The translations under genes and the position numbers were made by a program. Of a DNA stretch of 64,000 nucleotides, positions 33,623-42,772 are shown one piece after another. Source of the stretch: Gammaproteobacteria bacterium (lineage in GTDB: Bacteria; Pseudomonadota; Gammaproteobacteria; Arenicellales; UBA868). A model generated the notes under the pieces. The model was not told the origin of the DNA. It was given only the letters and a program-made list of their open reading frames with translations, and ran no database searches. The stretch lies in NCBI GenBank assembly GCA_022451485.1, contig JAKUQS010000004.1, positions 62,001-126,000 on the forward strand, written 5' to 3'. Numbering within the stretch: the stretch's first letter is position 1; each line of letters opens with the position of its first letter.

Positions 33623-34045
33623 TTAAATTGTCCAAAGCCATTCCACGATCTGATCGATCTGTTTATCCGAAAGTAACCGATGTTTGCCAAACGGCGGCAT
33701 CGAGGTATTTGGGCTACGCACAGTGGGATCGTAAATCTGCGCTCTAAGTGCTTCTTTGCTCTCGAACCGGCTTTTCATCGCCACTAGTGGCGGGCCAACA
33801 TTACCACCTGGCGGAAAGCCTTCTGGCCACGGGTTCACCATCGCCATATGGCAACCCAGACAATTACCTTTGCGGCGTGTGATCGCGACGCACCATCCGG
33901 TCGTGACCACGTCGGCATCCTTCAGTTTTTTGCATTGTTTCTCGCTGGGCCATTCACCTGCGGTGGCTGCGGTCGGAGACGCAACACCGCCTGCTAGTAG
34001 CAGCAGGCCCATTAGAAACGTTCCGGCAAATCGAAAACTTAACAT
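33623..34045 (-). CDS. soxX: SoxX, cytochrome c subunit of SoxXA
   Basis: About 140-aa periplasmic monohaem cytochrome. A Sec signal (FAGTFLMGLLLLAGGVA) is followed by the haem site CLGCHM and a later Met-bearing segment (TSMPPFGKH) likely to supply the sixth ligand. ATG 34045 is chosen because GGGGGAG lies 7 bases upstream; the frame runs 14 codons further upstream. It is the first gene of soxXYZA. Confidence 0.95.
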   Translation of the reverse strand: MLSFRFAGTFLMGLLLLAGGVASPTAATAGEWPSEKQCKKLKDADVVTTGWCVAITRRKGNCLGCHMAMVNPWPEGFPPGGNVGPPLVAMKSRFESKEALRAQIYDPTVRSPNTSMPPFGKHRLLSDKQIDQIVEWLWTI

Positions 34046-34095
34046 CTCGATACTCCCCCTTAAGTTGACCCTCTCCACCCCAAGCACAATAACGA

Positions 34096-34114
34096 GATAA
34101 AAATAACTCTCATT
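34096..34114 (-). promoter_or_regulatory. Possible Fur-like box upstream of soxX
   Basis: On the minus strand the 19 bases AATGAGAGTTATTTTTATC agree at 15 of 19 positions with AATGAGAATTATTCTCATT, a common form of the Fur operator, about 50 bases before soxX. The region is AT-rich, so a chance match is possible. Promoter boxes were not clearly identified. Confidence 0.25.
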
Positions 34115-34221
34115 CGTATTATTTATGGACTAATTTCACTAGCCATCTTAGCCATTGTTCCTCGAATTACAACCCACACACTGTCCAAAACAGCCATCGG
34201 CATCCAGCTCGTCAGATACGA

Positions 34222-35694
34222 TTAATGCTTTTCATTCCTGTCGATCAACTCTCTCAAAACCGCCATTCGGGCCGAAATACTTGCGGCTAAATACGTGCTG
34301 TGACCAGCATGTTTTTCCGCACGCCTCAGTTCGGCCAATGCTCGAGTCAGCTCACCCTCCAGATAACTGGCCTCGGCCAATGCCTGAAAGGACGACGCTG
34401 TATTGCCCAACTGCCCTTCTGCACGAGCCAGTAATCGATACAGCGGCGCACTGTCGTTATCGAGGCGCAAGGCTGCGCGGATGATTGACTTGGCCGACGA
34501 GGCTTCACCGATCTTGATCAGCACATTTGCCTCGGCACCGTGAAGTATTGGCTCATCGGGCCACCGAGCACGTGCACTTTGCAACGGGCTTAAGGCGCTC
34601 CGCAGCGCTCCGGCGGCAACATGGCTTTCCGCCAAAGCGAGAGGATAGTGCAGATCATCGGGGTAATCGGAAACTAGTTGCTGAAAGATTCTGAGGGACT
34701 CATCATGGGCACCGAGCCTAGATTTCACCAATCCCAATCCGTAGCGTGTGACACGTTTCACTAAAACATCATTCCCTGCTGGGCTGGTAAAGTAATCTGC
34801 GGCCACCTCAGGATTAGGCTCGAACAGGGCGCTAATTCGGGCCCGCGCATGCGCAAAATCTGACCCGTGGCCCTCTGTAACTTTCGCGTAACGCGCTATT
34901 CGACTGCGCACTTCCGCCACTCGCCGACTCGAGAGGGGGTGGGTTAGCAGATATTCCGGTGGGCTTAGTCCCTGTACTCGACTTCTTCGCTGAAGACGAT
35001 GCAGAAAATCAACAGCACTATGAGGGTCGTAGCCTGCCGACGCCAGTAAATCTAGGCCCACATTATCGGCTTCTTGTTCAAATGCGCGGCTGTAGCGCAG
35101 CCGGTCACCCGCTGCCATTGCGCTGGTGGCTGCCACGGTCGCTGCGCCGGCCTGACCACCAAGCAAAACAGCAACTAACATTCCAGCACCGGCAGAAAGT
35201 TCTCGACCCTGCGCCCGTACCAACGCTCGCGTCGGGTGACGCTGCACCAAATGAGCGATTTCATGGGCAACGACCGAAGCCAGTTCTCCTTCAGACTCCG
35301 TTTCCAAAATCAGCGTCGTATACAGTACAACGTGGCCCCCGGGTACAGCAAACGCATTGACTTCGCCACTTCTTACTAAGTGAAATTTGAAAACATCGCT
35401 GTCGCCATCAACCGAAGCGCTGACGCGGGATCCCAACGCCCGTACATACGCCAATAGCAACGGATCGCGAACAAAAACCAGTTGCCGCCGCGCCTCACGC
35501 ATGAATTCGTCGCCCAACTGGCGGGCTTGTGACGTGATAATAGGACTTCCGGATCGTTCTCCCAGCGACGGCAGTTTTTCTGCACCAGCCCCAGCGCCCA
35601 AACCCAACCACAAGACAGCGGCGAGAAGCCCTACCAGTAGAATATTCATCGAATTGACGCGAGGCTTCAATGCGCAGTCCAGACGATCGTCCAT
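34222..35694 (-). CDS. bepA: BepA/YfgC-like M48 metalloprotease with TPR repeats
   Basis: 490-aa periplasmic zinc protease involved in outer-membrane protein and LptD assembly or clean-up in E. coli. The zinc motif HEIAHLVQRH is near residue 150, with a further EQEADNVGLDLL Glu ligand. The C-terminal 200 residues contain TPR-like helical repeats (LAESHVAAGALRSALSPLQ, LARAEGQLGNTASSFQ). A signal peptide begins at the internal ATG 35649 (MNILLVGLLAAVLWLG); starting at 35694 would add 15 residues before it. Divergent from tusA. Confidence 0.88.
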   Translation of the reverse strand: MDDRLDCALKPRVNSMNILLVGLLAAVLWLGLGAGAGAEKLPSLGERSGSPIITSQARQLGDEFMREARRQLVFVRDPLLLAYVRALGSRVSASVDGDSDVFKFHLVRSGEVNAFAVPGGHVVLYTTLILETESEGELASVVAHEIAHLVQRHPTRALVRAQGRELSAGAGMLVAVLLGGQAGAATVAATSAMAAGDRLRYSRAFEQEADNVGLDLLASAGYDPHSAVDFLHRLQRRSRVQGLSPPEYLLTHPLSSRRVAEVRSRIARYAKVTEGHGSDFAHARARISALFEPNPEVAADYFTSPAGNDVLVKRVTRYGLGLVKSRLGAHDESLRIFQQLVSDYPDDLHYPLALAESHVAAGALRSALSPLQSARARWPDEPILHGAEANVLIKIGEASSAKSIIRAALRLDNDSAPLYRLLARAEGQLGNTASSFQALAEASYLEGELTRALAELRRAEKHAGHSTYLAASISARMAVLRELIDRNEKH

Positions 35695-35915
35695 CGGGGT
35701 GTTGATTGTAGCCGATCCTCACTGATACCTATGGTCGATAGATGATTGGCGCTCGTATGCAATCACGGCGCCGTGTCATGCGACCACCTGCACCGGCAAA
35801 GCATGGTGAGCACTCCTTGAATTAATCAGGACTTAGAAGACGTCTCTACCTCTTCATTTTCTGAACATCTCAAGACGTTATATACTTAATTTGAATCCAT
35901 CTAACACTCTTCATC

Positions 35916-36149
35916 ATGACTAACTTTGATCATGAGCTCGATGCTCGCGGCCTGAACTGCCCGCTACCCATCCTACGGGCAAAAAAAACCCTAAATACAA
36001 TGACCGGGGGTGAAGTTCTGAAAATCATGGCCACAGATCCGGGCTCCGTTCGCGACTTTGAGGCTTTCGCTAAACAAACCGGCAATCCACTGCTGGAGTC
36101 GATTGAAAATAACTCGGAATTCCACTTCTTGCTACAGAAAGCAGACTAA
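35916..36149 (+). CDS. tusA: TusA, sulfurtransferase
   Basis: 77-aa sulfur carrier of the SirA/TusA family with the active-site CPxP motif in GLNCPLPILRAKK. In sulfur oxidisers TusA hands sulfane sulfur to DsrEFH; it also serves tRNA thiolation. A plausible -10 box (TATACT) lies at 35881-35886, about 30 bases before the ATG. It is not next to the rhd and dsrE2 genes that often accompany it. Its 3' end overlaps the stop of the convergent nitrilase gene by 4 bp. Confidence 0.95.
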   Translation: MTNFDHELDARGLNCPLPILRAKKTLNTMTGGEVLKIMATDPGSVRDFEAFAKQTGNPLLESIENNSEFHFLLQKAD

Positions 36150-36955
36150 TCGAGGCTACCGAGGAAACGCCTGTGGCGTAAGACTGGAAACTGATCTCGC
36201 TGCTGACGCAGCCTTAGCAAATCAAGTTCAGCCACTATGACGCCGGAACCGAAACGCTGCTGCGCCAATATTTCTCCCCACGGACTAATGATCATGCTGT
36301 GTCCATAGGTTTTACGACCACCGACATGTGTTCCTTCTTGTGCCGGCGCGATCACCATAGCCAAATTTTCAATGGCACGCGCTCTTAACAGCACCTCCCA
36401 GTGAGCCTCGCCCGTTGCCACCGTAAACGCAGAGGGAACCGTAAACACCTCAGCGCCGCGTGATGCGAGGTCACGATAAAGCTCTGGAAAACGCATGTCA
36501 TAACATATCGTGATCCCCAGGCAGGTATCGAGTGCTTCAACCGATAGCGGAACGTCACCAGGCACGGTGTGTTCCGATTCTCCATAGGTTTCACCATGCT
36601 CCAGCTGGACATCAAATAAATGCATCTTGTCGTAACGACCCATTAACTCACCGGCTGCGGAATACACCAGGCAACTATTGGTGACCCGTGATTCCGGCGC
36701 GGGCAGCGGTATTGTGCCACCAACCAGGCAGAGAGAATTGCCGCGTGCCATATCAGCGAGGCGAGCGGCGACTTCGTCTCCCCGAGCAGCTACCGCCAAC
36801 CTTCGTTGATGAGTGTCTGCCATTAGACAGCCGTTTTCAGGCAATACCACTAGCTTGGCACCAGCAGCCGCCGCATCGGCCACAAGGTCACTCACTACCT
36901 CAAGGTTTTCATCGACCGACGGGCCCGAGTTCATCTGGATAGCCGCAACCTTCAT
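36146..36955 (-). CDS. Nitrilase-family carbon-nitrogen hydrolase
   Basis: About 269-aa amidohydrolase of the Nit family. The catalytic Glu-Lys-Cys triad is visible: VVLPENG, RYDKMHLFDV and GITICYDMRFPEL. It resembles the Nit1/YafV group, which includes deaminated-glutathione amidase; the substrate here cannot be told from sequence alone. ATG 36955 starts the conserved MKVAAIQMNSGP; the frame extends five codons to a GTG. It follows the 122-aa exported protein gene with a 4-bp gap. Confidence 0.88.
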   Translation of the reverse strand: MKVAAIQMNSGPSVDENLEVVSDLVADAAAAGAKLVVLPENGCLMADTHQRRLAVAARGDEVAARLADMARGNSLCLVGGTIPLPAPESRVTNSCLVYSAAGELMGRYDKMHLFDVQLEHGETYGESEHTVPGDVPLSVEALDTCLGITICYDMRFPELYRDLASRGAEVFTVPSAFTVATGEAHWEVLLRARAIENLAMVIAPAQEGTHVGGRKTYGHSMIISPWGEILAQQRFGSGVIVAELDLLRLRQQRDQFPVLRHRRFLGSLD

Positions 36956-36959
36956 TCGG

Positions 36960-37328
36960 TTAAGCACCACTCAACCTTTCCAACAACAGTATCAATTGGT
37001 CACTGCCACCTGAACCCGGTTCCAGTATCACCGCGTCAGAAGGCATACCTAAAGCAACCAGCCAATCACGAACTTCCAACGCCCACGCATTACCGAGATC
37101 ACCTCCTGGGTAACGGATCGTGACGCGATGTAGCTTTGCTTCGTCAAACTGAGAAAGTATTGCGTTGATCTGCGTCAATGCCAAAACAGAACTACTGTTC
37201 CGCTGTTCCGGCCACTGCGTTCTATCAAGCTGCTCCTTAAGAAGCATTTGCGGTGGCCCACTAAGAACTGCTGCCGAATAACAGAGCATCCATAACGCAA
37301 CGATACGGAAACAGAACGACCGCCTCAC
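36960..37328 (-). CDS. Small exported protein of unknown function, coupled to rng
   Basis: 122-aa protein with an N-terminal signal peptide (FRIVALWMLCYSAAVLSG) and a short globular region containing RVTIRYPGGDLGNAWALEV. This looks like the C-terminal beta-alpha motif of OmpA-like or BON-like proteins, but I do not recognise the family. It starts with GTG at 37328, and its GTGA overlaps the rng stop codon. The position where gammaproteobacteria often carry yhdP is taken by this gene. Confidence 0.7.
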   Translation of the reverse strand: MRRSFCFRIVALWMLCYSAAVLSGPPQMLLKEQLDRTQWPEQRNSSSVLALTQINAILSQFDEAKLHRVTIRYPGGDLGNAWALEVRDWLVALGMPSDAVILEPGSGGSDQLILLLERLSGA

Positions 37329-38800
37329 ATCGGCACCACGTCGTAACGGTCACGCCCGAACAGAGGGTCTACCTGAAGATGAACAACACCACGCATAATA
37401 TCCTGCAGATCGGCCAGCGCACCAGCTTCCTCATCGAGCAACATATCAATCACCGGCGGTGACGCCAAGACGGTATATGCGTGAAGGCGATGCGCCAGAG
37501 ACTGCCGCATCAACTCCCGAAAAATTTCGTAACATACCGTTTGTGGTGTTTTTTGAAATCCACTCCCTTCACACGCAGCGCACGCTTCAGTCATCGCCTG
37601 CTCAAGGCTCGGCCTTAAGCGCTTACGCACAATCTGAACCAATCCGAAGTCAGACATATCGCCGACCTGTGCCCCAGCGCTGTCGCGATGCACTGCTTCG
37701 GTCAATGCTCGAACCACATCCCGGCGATGTTCTTCTTCTTCCATGTCAATAAAATCAACAATGATAATCCCACCAATATTGCGCAATCGCAGTTCCCGCG
37801 CGATCGCACTCGCCGCTTCCAGATTGGTTCTAAACAGTGTTTCTTCGAGATTACGTCGCCCTACATAACTTCCAGTATTAACATCGATTGTAGTCATCGA
37901 TTCCGTCTGTTCCAACACGAGCGATCCGCCCGATTGCAGTTCGACTGTCGTAGCTAAGGCTTGCTGAATGCCCTCCTCTACACCAAACAAATCAAATATT
38001 GGCTGAGGCCCAGAGTGATACTCGATCGGACATGATGTTTGGGGTAAAAAATCACGCGCGAAATCGCGCAGTGTTTCGACAGTTGCCTGGTTATCGACAC
38101 GAATGCGGGTGGTTTTCTCAGTAATCAAATCCCGCGCCGTTCGCAATGTCAAAGGGAGATCTTCGTGTAATAAACCGACATTGTTGCTGTTGAGGCGCTG
38201 CTGAATCACTTCCCAGGACCGCACGAGAAACAACAAATCAGTCTTCAGCGACTCAACGCTAGCGCTATCGGCTACCGTGCGAACGATAAACCCAGCCGTA
38301 ACATCGAGTTGCGCAAACAACTTCGTCACTTCTTGTGTCAGTCGTTTCCGTTCGGTGGTCTGTGTTATTCGTTGTGAAATGCCAGTCCGGGACGACCCGG
38401 GTAGCAACACCAGGTAACGCGAAGCAATAGAAAGTTGAGTGGTCACACGTGCGCCTTTGTCCCCCAACGGATCCTTAAGCACCTGGACAACGATTGTGTC
38501 GCCTTCACGAACTAACCGCTTGATATCTGACCCCGAACCACCATTTACGCCGTGGGATTCCCGGTTATCAATCTTTGGTACAACATCCGCAGCATGCAGA
38601 AATGCTGTGCGCTGTAATCCGATATCGACAAACGCAGCCTGCATGCCGGGCAAGACCCGCGCCACTCGTCCTCGATAGATATTACCTACCAGCCCGCGAC
38701 TGCATTGCCGCTCGATAAGAATTTCCCGCAATACGCCGTTGATGATAATTGCCACTCGAGTTTCCCGAGGAGTCACACTAAGCAGCAATTCTTCGTTCAT
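37325..38800 (-). CDS. rng: Ribonuclease G
   Basis: 491-aa endoribonuclease of the RNase E/G family that matures the 5' end of 16S rRNA and helps mRNA decay. An S1-like domain lies near residues 35-115 (GNIYRGRVARVLPGMQAAFVDIGL). The catalytic Asp/Mg site is IIIVDFIDME (about residue 350). The Zn-link is CAACEGSG. Length matches E. coli RNase G (489 aa). There is no C-terminal scaffold domain, so it is not RNase E. Confidence 0.95.
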   Translation of the reverse strand: MNEELLLSVTPRETRVAIIINGVLREILIERQCSRGLVGNIYRGRVARVLPGMQAAFVDIGLQRTAFLHAADVVPKIDNRESHGVNGGSGSDIKRLVREGDTIVVQVLKDPLGDKGARVTTQLSIASRYLVLLPGSSRTGISQRITQTTERKRLTQEVTKLFAQLDVTAGFIVRTVADSASVESLKTDLLFLVRSWEVIQQRLNSNNVGLLHEDLPLTLRTARDLITEKTTRIRVDNQATVETLRDFARDFLPQTSCPIEYHSGPQPIFDLFGVEEGIQQALATTVELQSGGSLVLEQTESMTTIDVNTGSYVGRRNLEETLFRTNLEAASAIARELRLRNIGGIIIVDFIDMEEEEHRRDVVRALTEAVHRDSAGAQVGDMSDFGLVQIVRKRLRPSLEQAMTEACAACEGSGFQKTPQTVCYEIFRELMRQSLAHRLHAYTVLASPPVIDMLLDEEAGALADLQDIMRGVVHLQVDPLFGRDRYDVVPM

Positions 38801-38864
38801 CGTTATATGAAATTAATCCTGCATGCAGTTCTGAGCACAAGCCGATAGTTGCCGACCATTACTG

Positions 38865-39350
38865 CTATAACCATCGCCTCTCGCCACGATGGTAAGGAAG
38901 GCCCTCCATTAGGCTGTACGCCCGATAAACTTGTTCTGCGAACACAATGCGAACCAGCGAATGGGCGAGCGTCAAACTAGAAAGCGACCAGACCTCATTG
39001 ACAGACGCGATCGCCTCATCTGACAAGCCATCGGCACCTCCAACGAAAAAGGCCACGTTCGATCCATCCTCGCACCAAGTGGAAAACCGTGAAGCCACCA
39101 TCTGTGTCGTCAAAACCCGTCCACCCTCATCGAGCGCAATACGGTAGTCACCGGCTTTCGCTTTTGCCAACAGCCGTTGGCCTTCATCCCGGACAAGACG
39201 TGCAATATCTGCATTTTTTCCACGGCGCGGCGCTGGCACCTCAACGAGTTGTAGCCGGATTTTGCCCCGAAGGCGACGTGAGTAGTCATCAAAACCATCA
39301 GCTACCCACGTTGGCATACGATCACCAATAGCCAACAACTGGATCCGCAT
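38865..39350 (-). CDS. rlmH: RlmH, 23S rRNA pseudouridine-1915 methyltransferase
   Basis: 161-aa SPOUT-class methyltransferase that modifies position 1915 of 23S rRNA. It has MRIQLLAIGDRMPTWV, ALDEGGRVLTTQMVASR and the SAM-knot loop FFVGGADGLSDEA, ending with LPYHRGERRWL, near the family consensus LPYHR. It lies 6 bp after rsfS, the standard neighbour. Confidence 0.94.
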   Translation of the reverse strand: MRIQLLAIGDRMPTWVADGFDDYSRRLRGKIRLQLVEVPAPRRGKNADIARLVRDEGQRLLAKAKAGDYRIALDEGGRVLTTQMVASRFSTWCEDGSNVAFFVGGADGLSDEAIASVNEVWSLSSLTLAHSLVRIVFAEQVYRAYSLMEGLPYHRGERRWL

Positions 39351-39356
39351 GAACCT

Positions 39357-39752
39357 TTAACCGTCGCCAGTCAACTGGCGCCGCTGCTTCAGGATCTCCC
39401 CCAGTTCTGGGTCCCACAAACCGTCGAGATCATAAAAGACTCGCTTGTCTGGAATCATCAGATGAATCACAGCATCACCGTAATCGAGTACGATCCATTC
39501 GCCCTCGCCTTCTCCTTCCACTGCAAGCGGCCGCAATTCGAGCTTCAGGCCGGCTTCGCGAATTCGTTCAGCCATTGCAACGACGTGGCGCCTAGAAGTG
39601 CCGTTAGCAATAACCATGTAGTCAGTGATATCGGTCAGCAAGCGCACGTCGAGCAGTCGAACATCAGAGGCTTTCGCATCCTCGAGCACGGTGATTACAA
39701 AATCGGCAACTCGCGTATCGTCAATATCGATCTGATCAGAAGTCAAAGCCAT
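39357..39752 (-). CDS. rsfS: RsfS, ribosomal silencing factor
   Basis: 131-aa protein of the RsfS/Iojap family, which binds ribosomal protein L14 and blocks subunit joining during starvation. Conserved parts are VRLLTDITDYMVIANGTSRRHV, EGEGEGEWIVLDYGDAVIHLM and FYDLDGLW. Its ATG lies 17 bp inside the 3' end of nadD, so translation is probably coupled. Confidence 0.94.
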   Translation of the reverse strand: MALTSDQIDIDDTRVADFVITVLEDAKASDVRLLDVRLLTDITDYMVIANGTSRRHVVAMAERIREAGLKLELRPLAVEGEGEGEWIVLDYGDAVIHLMIPDKRVFYDLDGLWDPELGEILKQRRQLTGDG

Positions 39753-40398
39753 AAAGTCTATGCTCAGTAATGTAGTCGATCACGCTTTTCGGGACACTCC
39801 GGCTAATATCATCACCTGCCCTAAGACGTTCACGAATTTTGCTTGCAGCGACGTCCATTGGCGGGACGTCAACCATTACAATCGATCCGGCGCGTCGCCG
39901 ATGCACAACGCTCAGATCAGTGGTTTCGGCGCGAACCCACCAAGTAGGCCGCTCCACCGGCCGTACCGTCCCAGGCCGTGACATCACCACAAAGTGGGCA
40001 AGCCCAAGTAATTCAGTCCAGCGATACCATTGCGGCAACCCCAAAAATGCATCGATGCCGAGGATGAAACAAATCGGTGTTTCCTGGTAATCGTGATGCA
40101 AAGCTTCCAGTGTCAAAACAGTCGTTGAGGGCCCATCGCGTTCCAATTCGAGGTCGTTAACGTTAAAACTGGGCTCGCTTGCTAGTGCCCGCTTCAACAT
40201 TTCCAATCGATCCGTAGCAGATGCAGTAGGCACCGAACGCAGTCGCGGTCTGGCAGCCGGGATGAAAAGCACCTGCGCCAGGCCCAACTGCTGCTGAACC
40301 GATGCCACAGTGCGTAGATGCCCCTGATGGATAGGGTCAAAGGTACCTCCGAAGACACCCATCGCGGGGCGCAATCGGTTTTGTTGCGTTATTTTCAA
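39736..40398 (-). CDS. nadD: NadD, nicotinate-nucleotide adenylyltransferase
   Basis: Enzyme that makes nicotinic acid adenine dinucleotide from NaMN and ATP on the route to NAD+. The nucleotidyltransferase motif GGTFDPIHQGH is at the N-terminus and the second motif is AASKIRERL. The start is uncertain: TTG at 40398 gives 220 aa, while an ATG at 40362 (MGVFGGTFDP) gives 208 aa; neither has a strong ribosome-binding site. It lies between proA and rsfS. Confidence 0.94.
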   Translation of the reverse strand: MKITQQNRLRPAMGVFGGTFDPIHQGHLRTVASVQQQLGLAQVLFIPAARPRLRSVPTASATDRLEMLKRALASEPSFNVNDLELERDGPSTTVLTLEALHHDYQETPICFILGIDAFLGLPQWYRWTELLGLAHFVVMSRPGTVRPVERPTWWVRAETTDLSVVHRRRAGSIVMVDVPPMDVAASKIRERLRAGDDISRSVPKSVIDYITEHRLYGFDF

Positions 40399-40407
40399 TC
40401 GGACTCG

Positions 40408-41664
40408 TCAGGTACGCACCGTGCCATCACCGATGACAATGAACTTTTGTATGGTCAGTCCCTCCAACCCCACGGGACCCCGGACGTGAAGTTTGTTCGT
40501 GCTAATACCGATTTCAGCGCCCAATCCATATTCAAAACCATCAGCGAATTGGGTCGATGCGTTCACCATCACCGAACTGGAATCAACCTCACGCAGAAAG
40601 CGACGACTGGTTTGCAGGTTTTCAGTGACGATAGCATCTGTGTGTCCCGATCCATAACGACCGATGTGCTCAATCGCTTCATCCACATTAGCCACTATCC
40701 TGACGGCCAGGATTGGAGCAAGAAACTCCGTCCCCCAATCCTCTTCAGTCGCCAAGATCGCCTCCGGCACCAACTCACGGGTCCGCGGGCAGCCTCGAAT
40801 CTCAACTCCGGCTTGGGCATACATCGCCCCCAGCCGAGTCAACACGGTCTCCGCTAACGGTTCTGCTACGAGCAGAGTTTCCATCGCACCGCAGATACCA
40901 TAGCGACGGCATTTTGCGTTGAACCCGATTGCGACGGCTTTCTCTACATCTGCATATGCGTCAATAAAAACGTGGCAATTCCCATCCAGATGTTTCAGAA
41001 CAGGCACTCTAGACTCGGCGCTAACCCTCTCAATCAGCCCACGCCCACCCCGGGGAATGATCACATCGACGTTGTCCGACATCTGCAATAACGCGCCTAC
41101 TGCCACTCGGTCCGTTGTTTTGATCACTTGCACACTGGCCGTGGGCAACTCTGCCGCGAGCAGACCTTGATTAATACAATTAGCGATCGCCAAGTTTGAA
41201 TGAATCGCTTCAGAGCCACCTCGCAAGATAGAAGCATTACCTGACTTGAGACAAAGTCCTGCAGCATCGGCCGTCACGTTCGGCCGAGATTCATAAATAA
41301 TACCAACCACGCCCAGCGGAACACGCATGCGGCCCACTTGAATGCCCGACGGCTGCTGCCCCAGACCTGTCACCTCACCAACCGGATCGGGCAACGCCGA
41401 TACCTGACGAAGCCCCGTCGCCATCGCGGCGATGCGGGCAGGCGTCAACTCCAATCGATCGAGCATAGCTCCGGCAAGCCCCATTGACCGAGCATGTTCC
41501 AAATCGATGGCATTTTCATCCAGAATGCGGCCGCCCTCACCTTCAATCGCTTGCGCTATTGAAAGCAGTGCCAAATTCTTCTGTTGAGTAGGCGCATTGG
41601 CCAGCAGCCGAGCCGTCGCCCGCGCAGCCTGCCCGATTCGGCGAATCTCATCCACAGCCTGCAA
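40408..41664 (-). CDS. proA: ProA, gamma-glutamyl phosphate reductase
   Basis: About 418-aa aldehyde-dehydrogenase-family enzyme for the second step of proline synthesis. The catalytic Cys is in [15 protein letters not shown]; other family marks are [20 protein letters not shown] and [15 protein letters not shown] at 41703 is in frame but lacks a ribosome-binding site; the TTG at 41664 has AAGGA 7 bases upstream and gives almost the same length as E. coli ProA (417 aa), so I prefer it. Confidence 0.95.
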   Translation of the reverse strand: MQAVDEIRRIGQAARATARLLANAPTQQKNLALLSIAQAIEGEGGRILDENAIDLEHARSMGLAGAMLDRLELTPARIAAMATGLRQVSALPDPVGEVTGLGQQPSGIQVGRMRVPLGVVGIIYESRPNVTADAAGLCLKSGNASILRGGSEAIHSNLAIANCINQGLLAAELPTASVQVIKTTDRVAVGALLQMSDNVDVIIPRGGRGLIERVSAESRVPVLKHLDGNCHVFIDAYADVEKAVAIGFNAKCRRYGICGAMETLLVAEPLAETVLTRLGAMYAQAGVEIRGCPRTRELVPEAILATEEDWGTEFLAPILAVRIVANVDEAIEHIGRYGSGHTDAIVTENLQTSRRFLREVDSSSVMVNASTQFADGFEYGLGAEIGISTNKLHVRGPVGLEGLTIQKFIVIGDGTVRT

Positions 41665-41716
41665 TTCTAAATCCTTGATGGAGTTTTCTCTATTTTTACT
41701 CAATAATTTCAGATAT

Positions 41717-42751
41717 TTAGGATTTAAACCATAAGTTATTTATACCACAAATGCGAAGTAGGATTCGTTCCAATTCCAACCAAGGCCCTCCAACTACTCG
41801 CGTCCCTCCTTTAATCGCTTGTTCTGCTAACAACAATCGTGCCCGCAACCCCGTCCAAAAATTCGGTCGGTGGCGCGCAAGCGCCGCCGTTACCAGCGGA
41901 CCGCGACTACTCCACACACCACACTGACGGTAAACCGTCTGACGCGATCGACCCTCACCAAGATGACGACTGATCGTCACCATCGAGCGTACTTCACGCA
42001 CCAACGCCCAGAGCACCAAACTGGCATCCGTCCCTTCTCGCCGCAGGCCCCCTAACACTCGAACGCTACGAGCCACATCCCCACTAAGGCATGCGTCAAC
42101 TAAGGTGAATACGCTGAATCTAGCGTGGTCAGCGACAATGGCCTCTAAGGTCTGCAGATCCAAATTCGCTCCCGGACCTAGCAACAGTGACAATTTGTCT
42201 ACCTCCTGTGATGCAGCAAGCAGGTTTCCTTCGACATAATAAGCGAGACGAGCAGATACCTCGCGAGCAGGCAAGATATCGTGTGCTCTTAGTCGTCGCT
42301 CAATCCACTGGGGGAGTTGCTGAAAAGACACTGGCCGCGCATCGACCAAAACCCCCGCTGTCTCCACCGCCTTGAACCAGCGACTCGACTGGGTCCGCTT
42401 ATCCAAACGCCCCATGAGGACCAGCAATACAGTGTCCGGTGTCGGTTCGGCTACAAAATCTAGCAGAGCAGCCGTCCCGCCCTCGCCCAATCGACCCGAT
42501 GGCACGCGGATTTCAATCAGTCTCTGGCTGGAAAACAGTGACAATGTCTGTGATTGGTCACGTAACTCCTGCCACTCAAAATCAATCCCAACGCTATAGC
42601 GAATCACTTCTGAGAAACCATTGGCCTGGGCGGCCACTCTAATCTGGTCACTGCCCTCCTCGATCAACAGCGCTTCACTTCCAAAAAGCAGATAAAACCG
42701 GGCAAGACTTTTGCTCAGATGTGATGCCAGTTGGGTAGAGGGAATGCGCAA
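41717..42751 (-). CDS. holA: HolA, DNA polymerase III delta subunit
   Basis: 344-aa clamp-loader subunit that opens the beta clamp. Family features are [17 protein letters not shown] at the N-terminus, [21 protein letters not shown], and a mid-protein [14 protein letters not shown] followed by [15 protein letters not shown]. It starts with TTG at 42751 behind a GGGCGAG sequence. It lies 21 bp after lptE, the standard gammaproteobacterial order. Confidence 0.93.
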   Translation of the reverse strand: MRIPSTQLASHLSKSLARFYLLFGSEALLIEEGSDQIRVAAQANGFSEVIRYSVGIDFEWQELRDQSQTLSLFSSQRLIEIRVPSGRLGEGGTAALLDFVAEPTPDTVLLVLMGRLDKRTQSSRWFKAVETAGVLVDARPVSFQQLPQWIERRLRAHDILPAREVSARLAYYVEGNLLAASQEVDKLSLLLGPGANLDLQTLEAIVADHARFSVFTLVDACLSGDVARSVRVLGGLRREGTDASLVLWALVREVRSMVTISRHLGEGRSRQTVYRQCGVWSSRGPLVTAALARHRPNFWTGLRARLLLAEQAIKGGTRVVGGPWLELERILLRICGINNLWFKS

Positions 42752-42772
42752 GTTAACTCGCCCTGATTCTCG

